Shown: positions 25,844-36,129, numbered from the stretch's first letter. The stretch is DNA of 45,523 nt from an uncultured Spartobacteria bacterium (GCA_903933715.1 CAIZLD010000014.1:1-45523); one strand, 5' to 3'. The notes: generated by a model not told the origin, from the letters alone. Numbers and translations: made by a program.

Positions 25844-27001
25844 ATGAGCGCACTACGCTTGAGAACCGTGGATCGCCCCCTCCCTATTCCGCCTTCGCTG
25901 CCTCCGGCCCATCTCTCCGGATTCAGGTTTGCGTTGCTGCTGACGGGGGATGCGCGGGCAGCTTGCGAGATTTTGAAGTCCGTGTTTGCCCTGGCTTCTC
26001 ATGAAATCGCCCAATACCGGAACAAAGATCGGCGGCAAGCCTGGATTTTCCGCCAAATCCGCGCCCACGCGCTCCAATGGCCTCAGGGAACTCCGGGCGA
26101 TGCCGCTTCGCTCCCGGTGCGCGTTTGCACCTTGCCGGAGCCAGCCCGAAGCGCGTTCGCCCTTTTTCATTCCCTGGACGAAAACATCGAAGCTATTGCA
26201 GACATCCTGCGGCTTCCGGTCCCGGCTTTTGCACGGGAACTCGCCAAAGCCCGGCAACAGCTTGCTCCGGGAACTGCTTTCCCCGAGAACTCCAGATTGG
26301 CGCTCCATCGCCCTTGGGCAGAAGACCGCAAACCGATCGCCAAAGCTGTGCGCGCAGCCCGTGAGAACCCGGAATTGCTCGCCCAGATCAAGGCGGACGG
26401 GCAATGGCACCAGGCGATTGAAAACCTTCCTCTTCCCGAAGCATTGGCGGAATTGAATCTCGTGGAACCGCCCAAACCGGGCCTGCGTGCGGTCGCCCGG
26501 CACCCGGCAATGTTATCGATCGCACTGGCGTTGCTGGTGGTGGTCGGTTCCGTCAGCCATCTCATGATCAATCGAATGAGTGACTTCACCGGAAAAGAGA
26601 CGATCGAAAACCTCGTGGATGAGGCCGCGACACTCACCGGTTCGGAGTTCGAGCCGATCAGCCCGACCAAAGCCGGGGAATTGGACGACTGGTTTGTGAT
26701 GAAAGGGTTTGAGGGGTTCAGCGTTCCCTCTCAGTTCCAAAAAGCCAAAGCCGTGGGATGCCGTATCCTGAAACATGACGGCGCGGCAGTGGCCCAGGTG
26801 GCCTTGGATCAACGCAACGCCATGCTCTTCGTCTTCCGTGTGGCCGATATGAAGATCCAGGCCGAGGGGGCAAATTGGCGCATTTTCCAGGAAGACGACT
26901 GGGCGGTGGCGGTCCATACCGACCAGCGCAACGGCACGGTGGTCATGTTCCAGGGCGATGACTCCGAAATGCCCGGATTCCTGCAAACAGTGGGTCAATA
27001 G
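25844..27001 (+). CDS. Membrane protein with ECF-sigma-like cytoplasmic domain
   Basis: 385 aa from ATG 25844. The frame is open further upstream, into the fusion gene's start region. Residues about 27-80 (FALLLTGDARAACEILKSVF, WIFRQIRAHALQ) resemble sigma-70 region 2. Residues about 105-145 resemble an ECF sigma region 4 helix-turn-helix (AIADILRLPVPAFARELAKA). A single span lies at about 222-242 (SIALALLVVVGSVSHLM). A C-terminal domain of roughly 140 residues follows, predicted outside the cytoplasm. No zinc-finger anti-sigma motif is seen. It may be a sigma-like regulator tethered to the membrane. I do not recognise a named family. Confidence 0.7.
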   Translation: MSALRLRTVDRPLPIPPSLPPAHLSGFRFALLLTGDARAACEILKSVFALASHEIAQYRNKDRRQAWIFRQIRAHALQWPQGTPGDAASLPVRVCTLPEPARSAFALFHSLDENIEAIADILRLPVPAFARELAKARQQLAPGTAFPENSRLALHRPWAEDRKPIAKAVRAARENPELLAQIKADGQWHQAIENLPLPEALAELNLVEPPKPGLRAVARHPAMLSIALALLVVVGSVSHLMINRMSDFTGKETIENLVDEAATLTGSEFEPISPTKAGELDDWFVMKGFEGFSVPSQFQKAKAVGCRILKHDGAAVAQVALDQRNAMLFVFRVADMKIQAEGANWRIFQEDDWAVAVHTDQRNGTVVMFQGDDSEMPGFLQTVGQ

Positions 27002-27414
27002 AACCCGGCTCCCGCGTTTTGCGGTTCAGGTTTCCCTCTAGCCCGGAAACCGAGGTTACCCGATTTTCAGGCCAAGCGCGATCGGATACGTTGTCACCGT
27101 GAATCTGACCCAGTGTAACCCAAACACCCAAGGAGATGAAAGGATCTCAATCCGAGGGAGCGGGAGAACGGGGCGATTCATTTCACTCAAAAGGATTGGA
27201 GTGAAGCAGCGAACCAATATGCAAGGATGTGGCGTTTTTGGGGTCCCGGCCTTCACGGGTACCGGGCCCCTTGGTTTTTTCCTAGCCTGGACGGAAGGGA
27301 GGACTCCAGTTTTCCGAGGTTGTTGGCTGGAGTCCTTCCACTCGTCCTTACGGTGCGTGGATTACTGAGATCAAATTTTCACTACGCTCCGCTCCCCTTC
27401 GGGGCATAGTTCAA
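27002..27414 (+). other. Gene-free, hairpin-rich stretch, candidate structured RNA
   Basis: Between the sigma-like gene and the DUF3820 gene no frame looks coding. Successive inverted repeats occur at 27182-27188/27199-27205 (TTCACTC/GAGTGAA), 27240-27270 (GGGGTCCCGG/CCGGGCCCC) and 27300-27309/27327-27336 (AGGACTCCAG/CTGGAGTCCT). The strong terminator at 27415-27467 follows. This could be a small RNA gene or an attenuated leader for the DUF3820 gene. It does not match tmRNA, SRP RNA or RNase P motifs that I can recognise. Confidence 0.4.
27240..27280 (+). terminator. GC-rich hairpin with T-run
   Basis: GGGG-T-CCCGG (27240-27249) pairs with CCGGGCCCC (27262-27270), with one bulged T. TTGG and six T follow. 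It could end transcripts from the sigma-like gene about 240 bp upstream, or be part of a larger folded RNA. Confidence 0.55.
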
Positions 27415-27467
27415 GAGAACACCGGCGATTTCATCCCCCTTGGGTCGCCGTGTGTTCTCATTTTTTT
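27415..27467 (+). terminator. Strong Rho-independent terminator
   Basis: GAGAACAC plus CGGCGA (27415-27428) pairs with TCGCCG plus GTGTTCTC (27445-27459), with one bulged T. An A and seven T follow. It lies 85 bp upstream of the DUF3820 gene on the same strand. It therefore either ends an upstream RNA or attenuates that gene. Confidence 0.75.
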
Positions 27468-27552
27468 GCTTGCGCGAGGGCTTCGTTTTCCAAAGATGAA
27501 TCTATGCCCCTCATTCATAGGCCTCTCGCCGAATTGTATGTGCGCTAATTCT

Positions 27553-27834
27553 ATGGACGCCCCGTTTGATCCCGAAATGGATGCGCTCCGAGCCCGTGCC
27601 GCAGCCGATTTACAGGAAATTGTCCAGACGGTGATGCCTTTCGGGCGTTGCGCCGGGCGACCGCTCCACGAGCTTCCGGCCGAGTATTTGCAATGGTTTG
27701 CGGGCAAAGGGTGGCCCAAGGGCCGATTGGGCGTGCTGATGCAAATGGTGTATCAAATGAAGGCCGACGGCTCGGACGTGGCGTTCGACCCGTACCGCTC
27801 GCCCGAAGCGCGATTGCGGCGCGCAGATCGGTAA
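27553..27834 (+). CDS. DUF3820 family protein
   Basis: 93 aa from ATG 27553 (MDAPFDPEMDAL). The core VMPFGRCAGRPLHELPAEYL followed by WFAGKGWPKGRLGVLMQMVY matches the DUF3820 pattern MPFGKYKGRPLxDLPexYLxWF. These are small cytoplasmic proteins, some annotated as quorum-regulated virulence factors, but the biochemical role is unknown. The frame extends 87 bp upstream, but that part is unlike the family. It is convergent with recF across a repeat-rich gap. Confidence 0.85.
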   Translation: MDAPFDPEMDALRARAAADLQEIVQTVMPFGRCAGRPLHELPAEYLQWFAGKGWPKGRLGVLMQMVYQMKADGSDVAFDPYRSPEARLRRADR

Positions 27835-27840
27835 TTGCCT

Positions 27841-27924
27841 CAAAGAGGCGCAAGGTGGATCGCGACCTCCGGGCGCGATCGAGAATACGCCTGCCACGTT
27901 GGACCCTCTTGCGCCTTTTTGCGG
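27841..27924. repeat. Composite repeat between DUF3820 gene and recF
   Basis: The outer arms GGCGCAAG (27847-27854) and CTTGCGCC (27908-27915) are followed by five T. They resemble the CGCAAAG family. They enclose a GATCGCG hairpin (27858-27864/27874-27880), the same unit as at 23373-23395. One repeat family thus appears nested in another. It may also terminate the two convergent genes. Confidence 0.6.
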
Positions 27925-27938
27925 CTCATCCTCTCTGC

Positions 27939-28988
27939 CTAGCGGATCCCGGTGAGCGTCCGGTTTTCCAACCGAAACACGCGCTCGATCTCTGTTTGCG
28001 CCCAATCGAGATGCGTGGTGGTAATGATCTGCTGAGCGCCTTTGGGAAGATGCGCCAGCAAAGCATTGCGGCGCGCCGGGTCGAGTTCGCCAAAAATATC
28101 GTCGAGCAGCAACAGCGGAAGCGTCCCGGTTTGCGCCGCGATAAGCCGGGTCTGCGCCAGCCGAAGCGCCAGGGCGAGCGTTCGCTGCTGCCCCTCGCTG
28201 GCAAGCTCCGAACCGAGGCCGTTGAGCTTGAGGATCAATTCGTCGCGGTGCGGTCCCACCCGGGTTTGCCGCAGCCGCAGGTCTTCCTTGCGACTTGCTT
28301 CCAGATTCGCCGCAAAATCTTCGCCGCACCCCGGCTGATATTGAAGCCCAAGCGTCTCGCCAACCGCCCCGCCGATGGCCAACTGCGATTCCATCGCGTG
28401 TGGCTCAAGCGCCGCAATCAACACCCGCCGGGCCTGGGTCAACGCCATGCCGGAGTCGAGAAGCGGCTCGTCGAACGCCGCGATTTCCCGCCAGCGCGGA
28501 TGGGGCATTTTGAGGAGCCGGTTGCGGGAGCGCAGCGCCGTCTCGTAGTTGCGCAAATTCCGCCGGTAGCCGGGATCGAGTTGTGCCGCGACAAAATCGA
28601 GGTAGCGCCGCCGTTCTTCCGCCGCGCCCCGCACGAGCGCGATATCGCCATTGGAAAACCAGACGACCCGCCCGATTTTAAGGTATTCCGCCGCCGTGCG
28701 TTGCTCCACCGAATCGAGCGCGAGTTTCTTGCGCCGGGGCGAGAAGTAGAATTGCAGGTGATTGCCGCTATAAAAACCGTCCACCACAAATCCGGCGGCA
28801 TCAATGCGCACCAGTGGCGCGAGCGAACCGGAGCGCGGCGATTGCAACCGCAGCAGCACGCAAGCCGCCTCAAGGAGCGATGTCTTGCCCTGCGCATTCG
28901 GCCCGACGATCACATTGGTTCCCGACGCAAACTCCGTCTCCAGCGCCGCGAAGCATCGAAAATCACGAAGTTTGAAGGTGGTGAGCAC
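27939..28988 (-). CDS. recF: DNA replication and repair protein RecF
   Basis: A 349-aa SMC-like ATPase that helps load RecA at gapped DNA together with RecO and RecR. Walker A is GPNAQGKT (29-36). The ABC signature is SEGQQRTLALALRLAQ near residue 263. Walker B is LLLLDDIFGELD near 292, and the D-loop His is in TTTHLDW. Length is normal. It is not in the dnaA-dnaN context common in other phyla and stands between a DUF3820 gene and thiC. Confidence 0.95.
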   Translation of the reverse strand: MLTTFKLRDFRCFAALETEFASGTNVIVGPNAQGKTSLLEAACVLLRLQSPRSGSLAPLVRIDAAGFVVDGFYSGNHLQFYFSPRRKKLALDSVEQRTAAEYLKIGRVVWFSNGDIALVRGAAEERRRYLDFVAAQLDPGYRRNLRNYETALRSRNRLLKMPHPRWREIAAFDEPLLDSGMALTQARRVLIAALEPHAMESQLAIGGAVGETLGLQYQPGCGEDFAANLEASRKEDLRLRQTRVGPHRDELILKLNGLGSELASEGQQRTLALALRLAQTRLIAAQTGTLPLLLLDDIFGELDPARRNALLAHLPKGAQQIITTTHLDWAQTEIERVFRLENRTLTGIR

Positions 28989-29005
28989 GGGAGAAAAAAG
29001 AGGAG

Positions 29006-29041
29006 TTTATCCGCAGATTGCGCAGATTTTCGCAGATTTTT
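29006..29041. repeat. CCGCAGATT-type short repeat between thiC and recF
   Basis: GTTTATCCGCAGATTGCGCA is followed by GATTTTCGCAGATTTTT. It is the same unit as between nuoK and nuoL (13452-13494). It lies in the gap between the recF ATG and the thiC stop and is probably mobile or amplified intergenic DNA with no known role. Confidence 0.6.
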
Positions 29042-29057
29042 GAACCAAGTGGCTCTT

Positions 29058-31134
<2,077 letters not shown>

Positions 31135-31152
<18 letters not shown>

Positions 31153-31206
31153 GCATTGGAAGATAACGATAGGGGAAAGACCCCCGCGCGTCCAGCTTCG
31201 AAGAAT
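31135..31206. repeat. Direct repeat copy A at thiC leader
   Basis: From CAGCCTCGCGGCT to CCAGCTTCGAAGAAT this 72-bp stretch is about three-quarters identical, with almost no gaps, to 32763-32835. It includes the 5' part of the TPP aptamer and the upstream leader. The two copies flank the acyltransferase gene in the same orientation. Confidence 0.7.
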
Positions 31207-31230
31207 TTCCCCTTTCCAGGCTGGAAGATC

Positions 31231-32463
31231 CTACCGAGATGATATCTCGCCCGCTTCATGTGCTACGGCAACCTGCCGCGAGACAAAATATCTTTTTACG
31301 AGCCACTTACCAAGATCAATAAAAGGAATCTCCACCAAGTAATAACTAAGGATAGAGACAAAAAACGAGGAAATAAGAGCAATAACAAATATCAGCCACA
31401 ATGGCATTAAGGCATGAAGCAATGTAATTGTCACCATGAGGCATATGAGATGGTAAAGATATAGACTATAGGAGATTGCCCCCAGAAATCTGAGTGGTTT
31501 CGCCGTCAGAAAACTGGATAGTTTTCTAGCGGAAAGCGAAGCTAAAATAAAAATACATATACCCGCTGTGGAGATAGTCTCCCATAAAACCCTCTGGGAT
31601 AACAAAACTGCAGCACCTGGATTGACCATACTCACAAGGGGAGGAAGCCAAAATACGTAAGTGTAAAGCATAACAGCGACTCCAAATAAGAGCCACTTCA
31701 TCATTCGTGAAAGCCTAGAAAAGCTTTGTAAAAGGATATTGCGGTGCTTAGCCAGGAGAGCCCCAACGATAAAAATTCCGATATATCCAAATGTCTGCAA
31801 CAGTTGAGGCGGAAAATGAATCATGTTCCAGTCATTAACATAAGACAACACCAAGCTTAATGCAGTAACAACGACCATCAGCACAAGACTTATTTTTTCC
31901 TTGTATCGTACTAAATACGCAAGTGCCGGAAAAATAAGTGATATCCGCATTTCATGTGTCAGCGACCAGATAACAGGATTAAAATCAGGAGGGCCATTCC
32001 GGAAACTTCCAATGAGAATAATGTGACTTTTGATCGCCCCCCATGTGACAGGATTTGTCCATAAGCCGTTAATTCCATTAGTCAGACCTGGCAGTGGCCC
32101 TGTGTATAATATTTCCCTAAAAAACATTGCTATTGCCACAGCAAAAAAATAGGCAGGATAGACGCGCAAAATACGTTTTGCTGCATAAATAGGATATGGA
32201 AGAGGTGATTTATTTTCCAGAAATGGCAACGAGAGCACGAAGCCACTCAGGATGAAAAAAAAGACCACAGCCTGCTGCCCAGCCCAAAAAATACGCAAAG
32301 GACCGTAACAAAACGGCGCAAACCACCACGCGGTCTCTGGAAACATCCCTATGAAATGAAAAAAGAGCACAGAAAGAGCAGCCAAGCCACGCAGTGAATC
32401 CAGTTCATCGAGCCGTTTGTTCTGAGGTGCGTTTAACAAAGAAGCATCATATTTTTTACACAT
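31231..32463 (-). CDS. Acyltransferase family 3 (OafA/YrhL-type)
   Basis: A 410-aa integral membrane protein with about ten spans. The family signature RLDELDSLRGLAALSVLFFH places the catalytic His at about residue 36. A second block is FFILSGFVLSLPF, followed by a conserved Arg (KRILRVYPAYFF). Members O-acetylate or otherwise acylate surface sugars. The gene is clearly richer in A+T than its neighbours. It lies between two copies of a thiC-leader repeat, both signs of acquisition. No partner genes are adjacent. The acceptor is unknown. Confidence 0.9.
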   Translation of the reverse strand: MCKKYDASLLNAPQNKRLDELDSLRGLAALSVLFFHFIGMFPETAWWFAPFCYGPLRIFWAGQQAVVFFFILSGFVLSLPFLENKSPLPYPIYAAKRILRVYPAYFFAVAIAMFFREILYTGPLPGLTNGINGLWTNPVTWGAIKSHIILIGSFRNGPPDFNPVIWSLTHEMRISLIFPALAYLVRYKEKISLVLMVVVTALSLVLSYVNDWNMIHFPPQLLQTFGYIGIFIVGALLAKHRNILLQSFSRLSRMMKWLLFGVAVMLYTYVFWLPPLVSMVNPGAAVLLSQRVLWETISTAGICIFILASLSARKLSSFLTAKPLRFLGAISYSLYLYHLICLMVTITLLHALMPLWLIFVIALISSFFVSILSYYLVEIPFIDLGKWLVKRYFVSRQVAVAHEAGEISSR

Positions 32464-32750
32464 TTAAAATTGGAAAAAATAATTAAGATACTCTCGTTTA
32501 TCAACAAAAAACCGTTAAGGACACACTGAATAAAGAACGATGGAGCAGAATGCACGTCAGTTTTGGCGGATGCCGCAGCCGCAAGCGGTGGCCTTGCCTG
32601 AAGACAAGGACGCCGAGCGCGGCAATGGCAGACGCTAAAAATCACGCGCAGGCTGCCCGTCGGGATTTGTTCAGCGTGTCCATTAAACTTAGAATTTTTA
32701 CAAAGAAAAGGCTGTTTGAGTCAGCTTTTGATTCCATCAAATAGGCTGCT
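32464..32750. other. Gene-free stretch with GC-rich remnant
   Basis: Upstream of the acyltransferase the DNA is AT-rich, except for a GC-rich block at about 32545-32665. That block contains a short hairpin, CCTTG/CAAGG (about 32594-32612). The block's composition differs from both sides and no frame in it resembles a known protein. It could be a decayed insertion fragment or repeat end. I see no transposase or clear RNA gene. Confidence 0.35.
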
Positions 32751-32762
32751 CCGGAAGATTCC

Positions 32763-32835
32763 CAGCCTCGCGGCTTCCATTTATTGGGAAGTTCACGATA
32801 GGGAAAAAGCCTCCCCGCATCCAGCTTGGAAGAAT
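32763..32835. repeat. Direct repeat copy B, partial thiC-leader duplicate
   Basis: It matches 31135-31206, sharing CAGCCTCGCGGCT at one end and CCAGCTTGGAAGAAT at the other. It lacks the CTGAGA core and the 3' half of the TPP aptamer, so it should not sense TPP. It lies just before a CGCAAAG inverted repeat and the U32 peptidase gene. Confidence 0.7.
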
Positions 32836-32837
32836 AA

Positions 32838-32902
32838 CTCACGCAAAGAGAGGACGCCCATTGTTTCGTTTTTTTCTTTGCGGCTTTGCCTCTTTGCGTG
32901 AG
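32838..32902. repeat. CGCAAAG-type inverted repeat, copy 3
   Basis: CTCACGCAAAGAG (32838-32850) is perfectly complementary to CTCTTTGCGTGAG (32890-32902), a 13-bp stem. Inside are T-rich bases and one more CTTTGCGG unit. It ends 9 bp before the proposed GTG start of the U32 peptidase and could affect that leader. Confidence 0.75.
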
Positions 32903-32911
32903 ACTTTTTCC

Positions 32912-34186
32912 GTGTCCACTTTTTCCCATCCCAAGCGCAAACCCGAACTCATGGCCCCAGCGGGGAACTGGGCTTGCCTCCGCGCGGCGCTCAAAGCCGG
33001 AGCGGACGCGATCTATTTTGGACTGCGCGGAATGAACATGCGCGCCAATTATCGCAACTTCGTCCCTTCGCAATTACCGCGCATCGCCTCCGAGTGCCAT
33101 CAGGCGGGGGCCCGTGCCTACCTCGCCCTTAATACGATTGTCTACGAACACGAATTGCCGAAAGTGGATCGCATTCTGAAAGCGTCGCTGGATGCCGGAA
33201 TCGACGCCGTCATCTGCTGGGATTTGGCGGTGGTTCAAAAAGCAAACGCGCTCGGCTTGCCGGTATTTCTTTCCACCCAGGCGTCGGTTTCCAATTCTCA
33301 GAGTCTCGCGCTTTTTTACCGCAATTTTGGCATTCGGCGCTTTGTGCTCGCCCGCGAATGCTCGCTGGAACAGATCAGGGCCATTCGGCGCAAGCTCGCC
33401 AAAGAATTGGGTCGGGAAGCGACGGATATCGAACTGGAAGTCTTTGCCCACGGCGCGATGTGCGTCTCGTTGAGCGGCCGCTGTTTTCTATCGGAGGACC
33501 GGTTTGGAAAATCGGCCAATCGCGGCGAATGCATCCAGCCGTGCCGCCGCGAATACAACATCGTGGATGCCGAGGGGGAGATCGCCTATCGCTTGGGCAA
33601 TAACCACCTCTTAAGCCCGGAAGACCTCTGCACCATGCCGTTCCTCGATCAACTGCTGGCGGCGGGGGTTGCCAGCCTCAAGATTGAGGGGCGCGCACGC
33701 ACACCGGAATACGTCAGCACGGTGACGAGCGCCTATCGCCGGGCAGTTGATTTCTATTTTGAAAACCGGCGCAAGCGCGGGTTCCCGGCCGAGTTCGAGG
33801 CGCTTAAAACCCAACTCACCCAAGAACTCGACGGGGCTTATCATCGCGGGCTTTCCAGCGGATTTTTTATGGGAAAACCGGTGGGGCAATGGACAAATAC
33901 GCGAGGCAGCCGGGCGTCCAAGAGCAAGCGGTTTTTGGGCGAAGTGAACAACTACTATCGCAAAGTCGGCGTGGCGGAAATCCAGGTGCGCAGCACCCCG
34001 TTTGCGGTCGGAGACGAGTTGCTCATCCAAGGCCCGACAACCGGGCTTGTCCGCTTCAAAGTGGAGTCGATCCAGATCGAGCATGAAGCCAAGGAAAGGG
34101 CGCAGCGCGGCGAGCGGGTGGCCGTGGCCGTCCCTGAGCCGGTCCGGCCCCGCGACCGGGTGTTTTTGGTAACGGGCCGGGAGTAA
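32912..34186 (+). CDS. Peptidase U32 family protein
   Basis: 424 aa from GTG 32912. The family N-terminus KPELMAPAGNWACLRAALKA starts a few residues later, and a further-upstream start would be translated from the repeat hairpin. Conserved parts are GADAIYFGL, VFAHGAMCVSLSGRCFLSE and NRGECIQPCRREY, with Cys residues that in relatives hold an iron-sulfur cluster. SLKIEGRARTPEYV follows. U32 proteins include YegQ/TrhP and RlhA, which act in RNA hydroxylation, and collagenase-like enzymes. The C-terminal beta-barrel (about 350-424) supports a TrhP-like role, but this is not certain. Confidence 0.88.
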   Translation: MSTFSHPKRKPELMAPAGNWACLRAALKAGADAIYFGLRGMNMRANYRNFVPSQLPRIASECHQAGARAYLALNTIVYEHELPKVDRILKASLDAGIDAVICWDLAVVQKANALGLPVFLSTQASVSNSQSLALFYRNFGIRRFVLARECSLEQIRAIRRKLAKELGREATDIELEVFAHGAMCVSLSGRCFLSEDRFGKSANRGECIQPCRREYNIVDAEGEIAYRLGNNHLLSPEDLCTMPFLDQLLAAGVASLKIEGRARTPEYVSTVTSAYRRAVDFYFENRRKRGFPAEFEALKTQLTQELDGAYHRGLSSGFFMGKPVGQWTNTRGSRASKSKRFLGEVNNYYRKVGVAEIQVRSTPFAVGDELLIQGPTTGLVRFKVESIQIEHEAKERAQRGERVAVAVPEPVRPRDRVFLVTGRE

Positions 34187-34192
34187 GAAACC

Positions 34193-34705
34193 TTACTTCC
34201 GCTCGTAACGCCCCATCCATTGCGCTTCGGCAATGATGTGTCCTTGCAACGCCTTATCCACAGCCTTGCGGTCGGAACCGGCGGGAAGACTTAGCATCGT
34301 ATCGAGCGCGTAGAGCTTGAAGAAATAACGATGCGTTCCCGAGGGCGGCATCGGGCCGTTGTAGCGGGCAGCCGGAAAATCGTTGGTGCCCTGCACCGCT
34401 CCTTCGGGCACGCTGTTTTCAGGAATCTGAGTCGTCGTGGGCTGCACGTTCCATAACAACCAATGGGTCCACGTTCCGCGCGGAGCATCGGGATCGTCCA
34501 CAATGAGCGCGAGGCTCCTGGCTTCGGTTGGGACATCGCTGATCTCCAAGGTCGGGTTGACATCCTCGCCGTCACCGGTGAACCGGGACGGAATCATTCC
34601 ACTATCGGTAAAATCGGGCGTTGCTATTTTCATCCGGGTCGTTGGGTTTGCCCATCCCATCCAGGCGCTCGCGATGATCAATATCCCGAGCGCATGAATT
34701 TTCAT
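34193..34705 (-). CDS. YbhB/YbcL-type PEBP family protein, exported
   Basis: 170 aa from the ATG at 34705 (MKIHALGILIIASAWMGWA, a probable signal peptide). The longer open frame upstream has no hydrophobic or conserved character and overlaps the M20 gene. Family motifs of the phosphatidylethanolamine-binding/Raf-kinase-inhibitor-like group are VDDPDAPRGTWTHWLLWNV and RYNGPMPPSGTHRYFFKLYA. These proteins are periplasmic or cytoplasmic ligand binders with unclear roles. It is convergent with the U32 gene, whose stop is 6 bp away. Confidence 0.88.
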   Translation of the reverse strand: MKIHALGILIIASAWMGWANPTTRMKIATPDFTDSGMIPSRFTGDGEDVNPTLEISDVPTEARSLALIVDDPDAPRGTWTHWLLWNVQPTTTQIPENSVPEGAVQGTNDFPAARYNGPMPPSGTHRYFFKLYALDTMLSLPAGSDRKAVDKALQGHIIAEAQWMGRYERK

Positions 34706-34739
34706 GGACTTGAACAAAGATACGGCTGCCGGAACCGTT

Positions 34740-34770
34740 CCGGTTCTCAGGATCGCAAAACCCGAGAACC
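34740..34770. terminator. Inverted repeat between M20 and PEBP genes
   Basis: CGGTTCTC and GAGAACCG frame a 15-nt loop. An overlapping palindrome, CCGGAACCGTTCCGG (about 34730-34745), sits beside it. There is no T-run. It could be a weak or Rho-dependent stop for the M20 gene (stop 34786) or an operator for the PEBP gene. Confidence 0.4.
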
Positions 34771-34785
34771 GTTTACCGGCACGAT

Positions 34786-36129
34786 TTACGCCTTGGCCAG
34801 CTCCTCCAGGAGGAGTTGATTGAGCCGCATCCCGGCTTCGAAGTTGGCCAACGGAAAATTTTCGTTGGGAGCGTGAGCCGCACAATCGGGCAAAGCCAGC
34901 CCGAGAAGGAGAATTTCGGCTCCGAGAACTCCTCTCAACGTGTGCAGGATCGGAATGGACCCCCCTTCCCGAATCAAAGCCGGTTCCGTGCCCCATGCCT
35001 TTGCCAACGCCCGCCTTGCCGCAAGTGCATAGCAGCTATGCGGATCGCAAAGCAACGGATCCCCTCCGTGCCCGATGGTGATCTCCATTTGGACTTCCGG
35101 CGGGCAGATTTTTTCAAAGAAAGCGCGAACGAGCCGCTCAACGGCTTCCGGCTTTTGGTCGGGCACCAACCGGAAGCTAAGTTTTGCGAACGCTTCGCGA
35201 GGGATCACCGTTTTATCCCCCTGCCCCTGGTAACCGCCGCCAATCCCGTTGACCTCGGCAGTCGGCCGCGCCCAGGCGCGTTCCAAGGCGCTGTAGCCGG
35301 CTTCCCCCATCAAGGCGTGAGCACGGATGGCCATCTTGAAAAAGTCGTCATTAACCGGGAGTTGCGCCCATCCGCTGCGCTCCCAATCCTGGAGCGGCAT
35401 CACAGCATCGTAAAACCCGGGAACGGCCACGCGGAAGGCGTCGTCGTGCAAGGCCGCAAGCAGCCGGGCCAAAACGGTGGCGGGATTGGGGGCCACCCCT
35501 CCGTAGATGCCAGAGTGAAGATCGCTCTCGGCTCCTTTAAGCCTGATCTCCATCGAAAAAATACCGCGCAATCCATACGTCAATGCCGGAAGCTCCGGGG
35601 AGATCATCCCGGTATCGGAAATGGCGATCAGATCGCATTTCAACTCCTGGCGGTGCGCCTCCAAAAATGCGGCGAGGTTTTGACTCCCGCTCTCCTCCTC
35701 CCCTTCAACCAAAAAAATCAAATTGACAGGAAGCTCCCCTTTTTCCCTCAAGGTTTTCTCGACGCCCAAAATATGGGCCAGAATCTGTCCCTTGTTGTCA
35801 GTCGCCCCCCGGGCAAAGACAACCCCGTTTTCGAGTCGCGGTTCAAACGGGGGGGTGGTCCATTCCTCAACCGGATCGACCGGCTGCACGTCGTAATGGC
35901 CGTAAATGAGCACCGTCCGCCGCCCCGGCTTCGGTTCATTGCGGGCGATCACCACCGGATGCCCGCCCGTGGGGCAAACCTGGGCTGAAAGGCCCATCCG
36001 CTGGAATTTGGAAACCAGCCAATCGGCACAGGCATTGACCTGCGGCGCATAAGCCGGGTCGGTCGAAATACTTTGAAACCGGAGAAACTCGAAATATTCG
36101 GGCAAAAAAGGGGCGTTCGATGAATCCAT
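34786..36129 (-). CDS. M20 family metallopeptidase (dipeptidase)
   Basis: 447 aa from the ATG at 36129 (MDSSNAPFLPEYFEFLRFQS). The longer frame adds 15 unlikely residues. The metal ligands and catalytic groups of the M20 family are visible: H78-x-D80 in IYGHYDVQP, Asp111 in RGATDNKG, the EGEEESGS block at about 142-149, Asp in ISDTGM, and a C-terminal His in CAAHAPNENF. It resembles CNDP/ArgE-like dipeptidases that hydrolyse short peptides in the cytosol. Substrate specificity cannot be told. Confidence 0.93.
   Translation of the reverse strand: MDSSNAPFLPEYFEFLRFQSISTDPAYAPQVNACADWLVSKFQRMGLSAQVCPTGGHPVVIARNEPKPGRRTVLIYGHYDVQPVDPVEEWTTPPFEPRLENGVVFARGATDNKGQILAHILGVEKTLREKGELPVNLIFLVEGEEESGSQNLAAFLEAHRQELKCDLIAISDTGMISPELPALTYGLRGIFSMEIRLKGAESDLHSGIYGGVAPNPATVLARLLAALHDDAFRVAVPGFYDAVMPLQDWERSGWAQLPVNDDFFKMAIRAHALMGEAGYSALERAWARPTAEVNGIGGGYQGQGDKTVIPREAFAKLSFRLVPDQKPEAVERLVRAFFEKICPPEVQMEITIGHGGDPLLCDPHSCYALAARRALAKAWGTEPALIREGGSIPILHTLRGVLGAEILLLGLALPDCAAHAPNENFPLANFEAGMRLNQLLLEELAKA

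Noticed and set aside
27002-27467. tmRNA, SRP RNA or RNase P RNA in the long gap
   Set aside because: I could not find the hallmark conserved cores of these RNAs. Only generic hairpins and a terminator are visible.
34816-35988. Plus-strand open frame of 390 codons opposite the M20 peptidase
   Set aside because: No domain or signal is recognisable, while the minus strand shows all M20 metal ligands.
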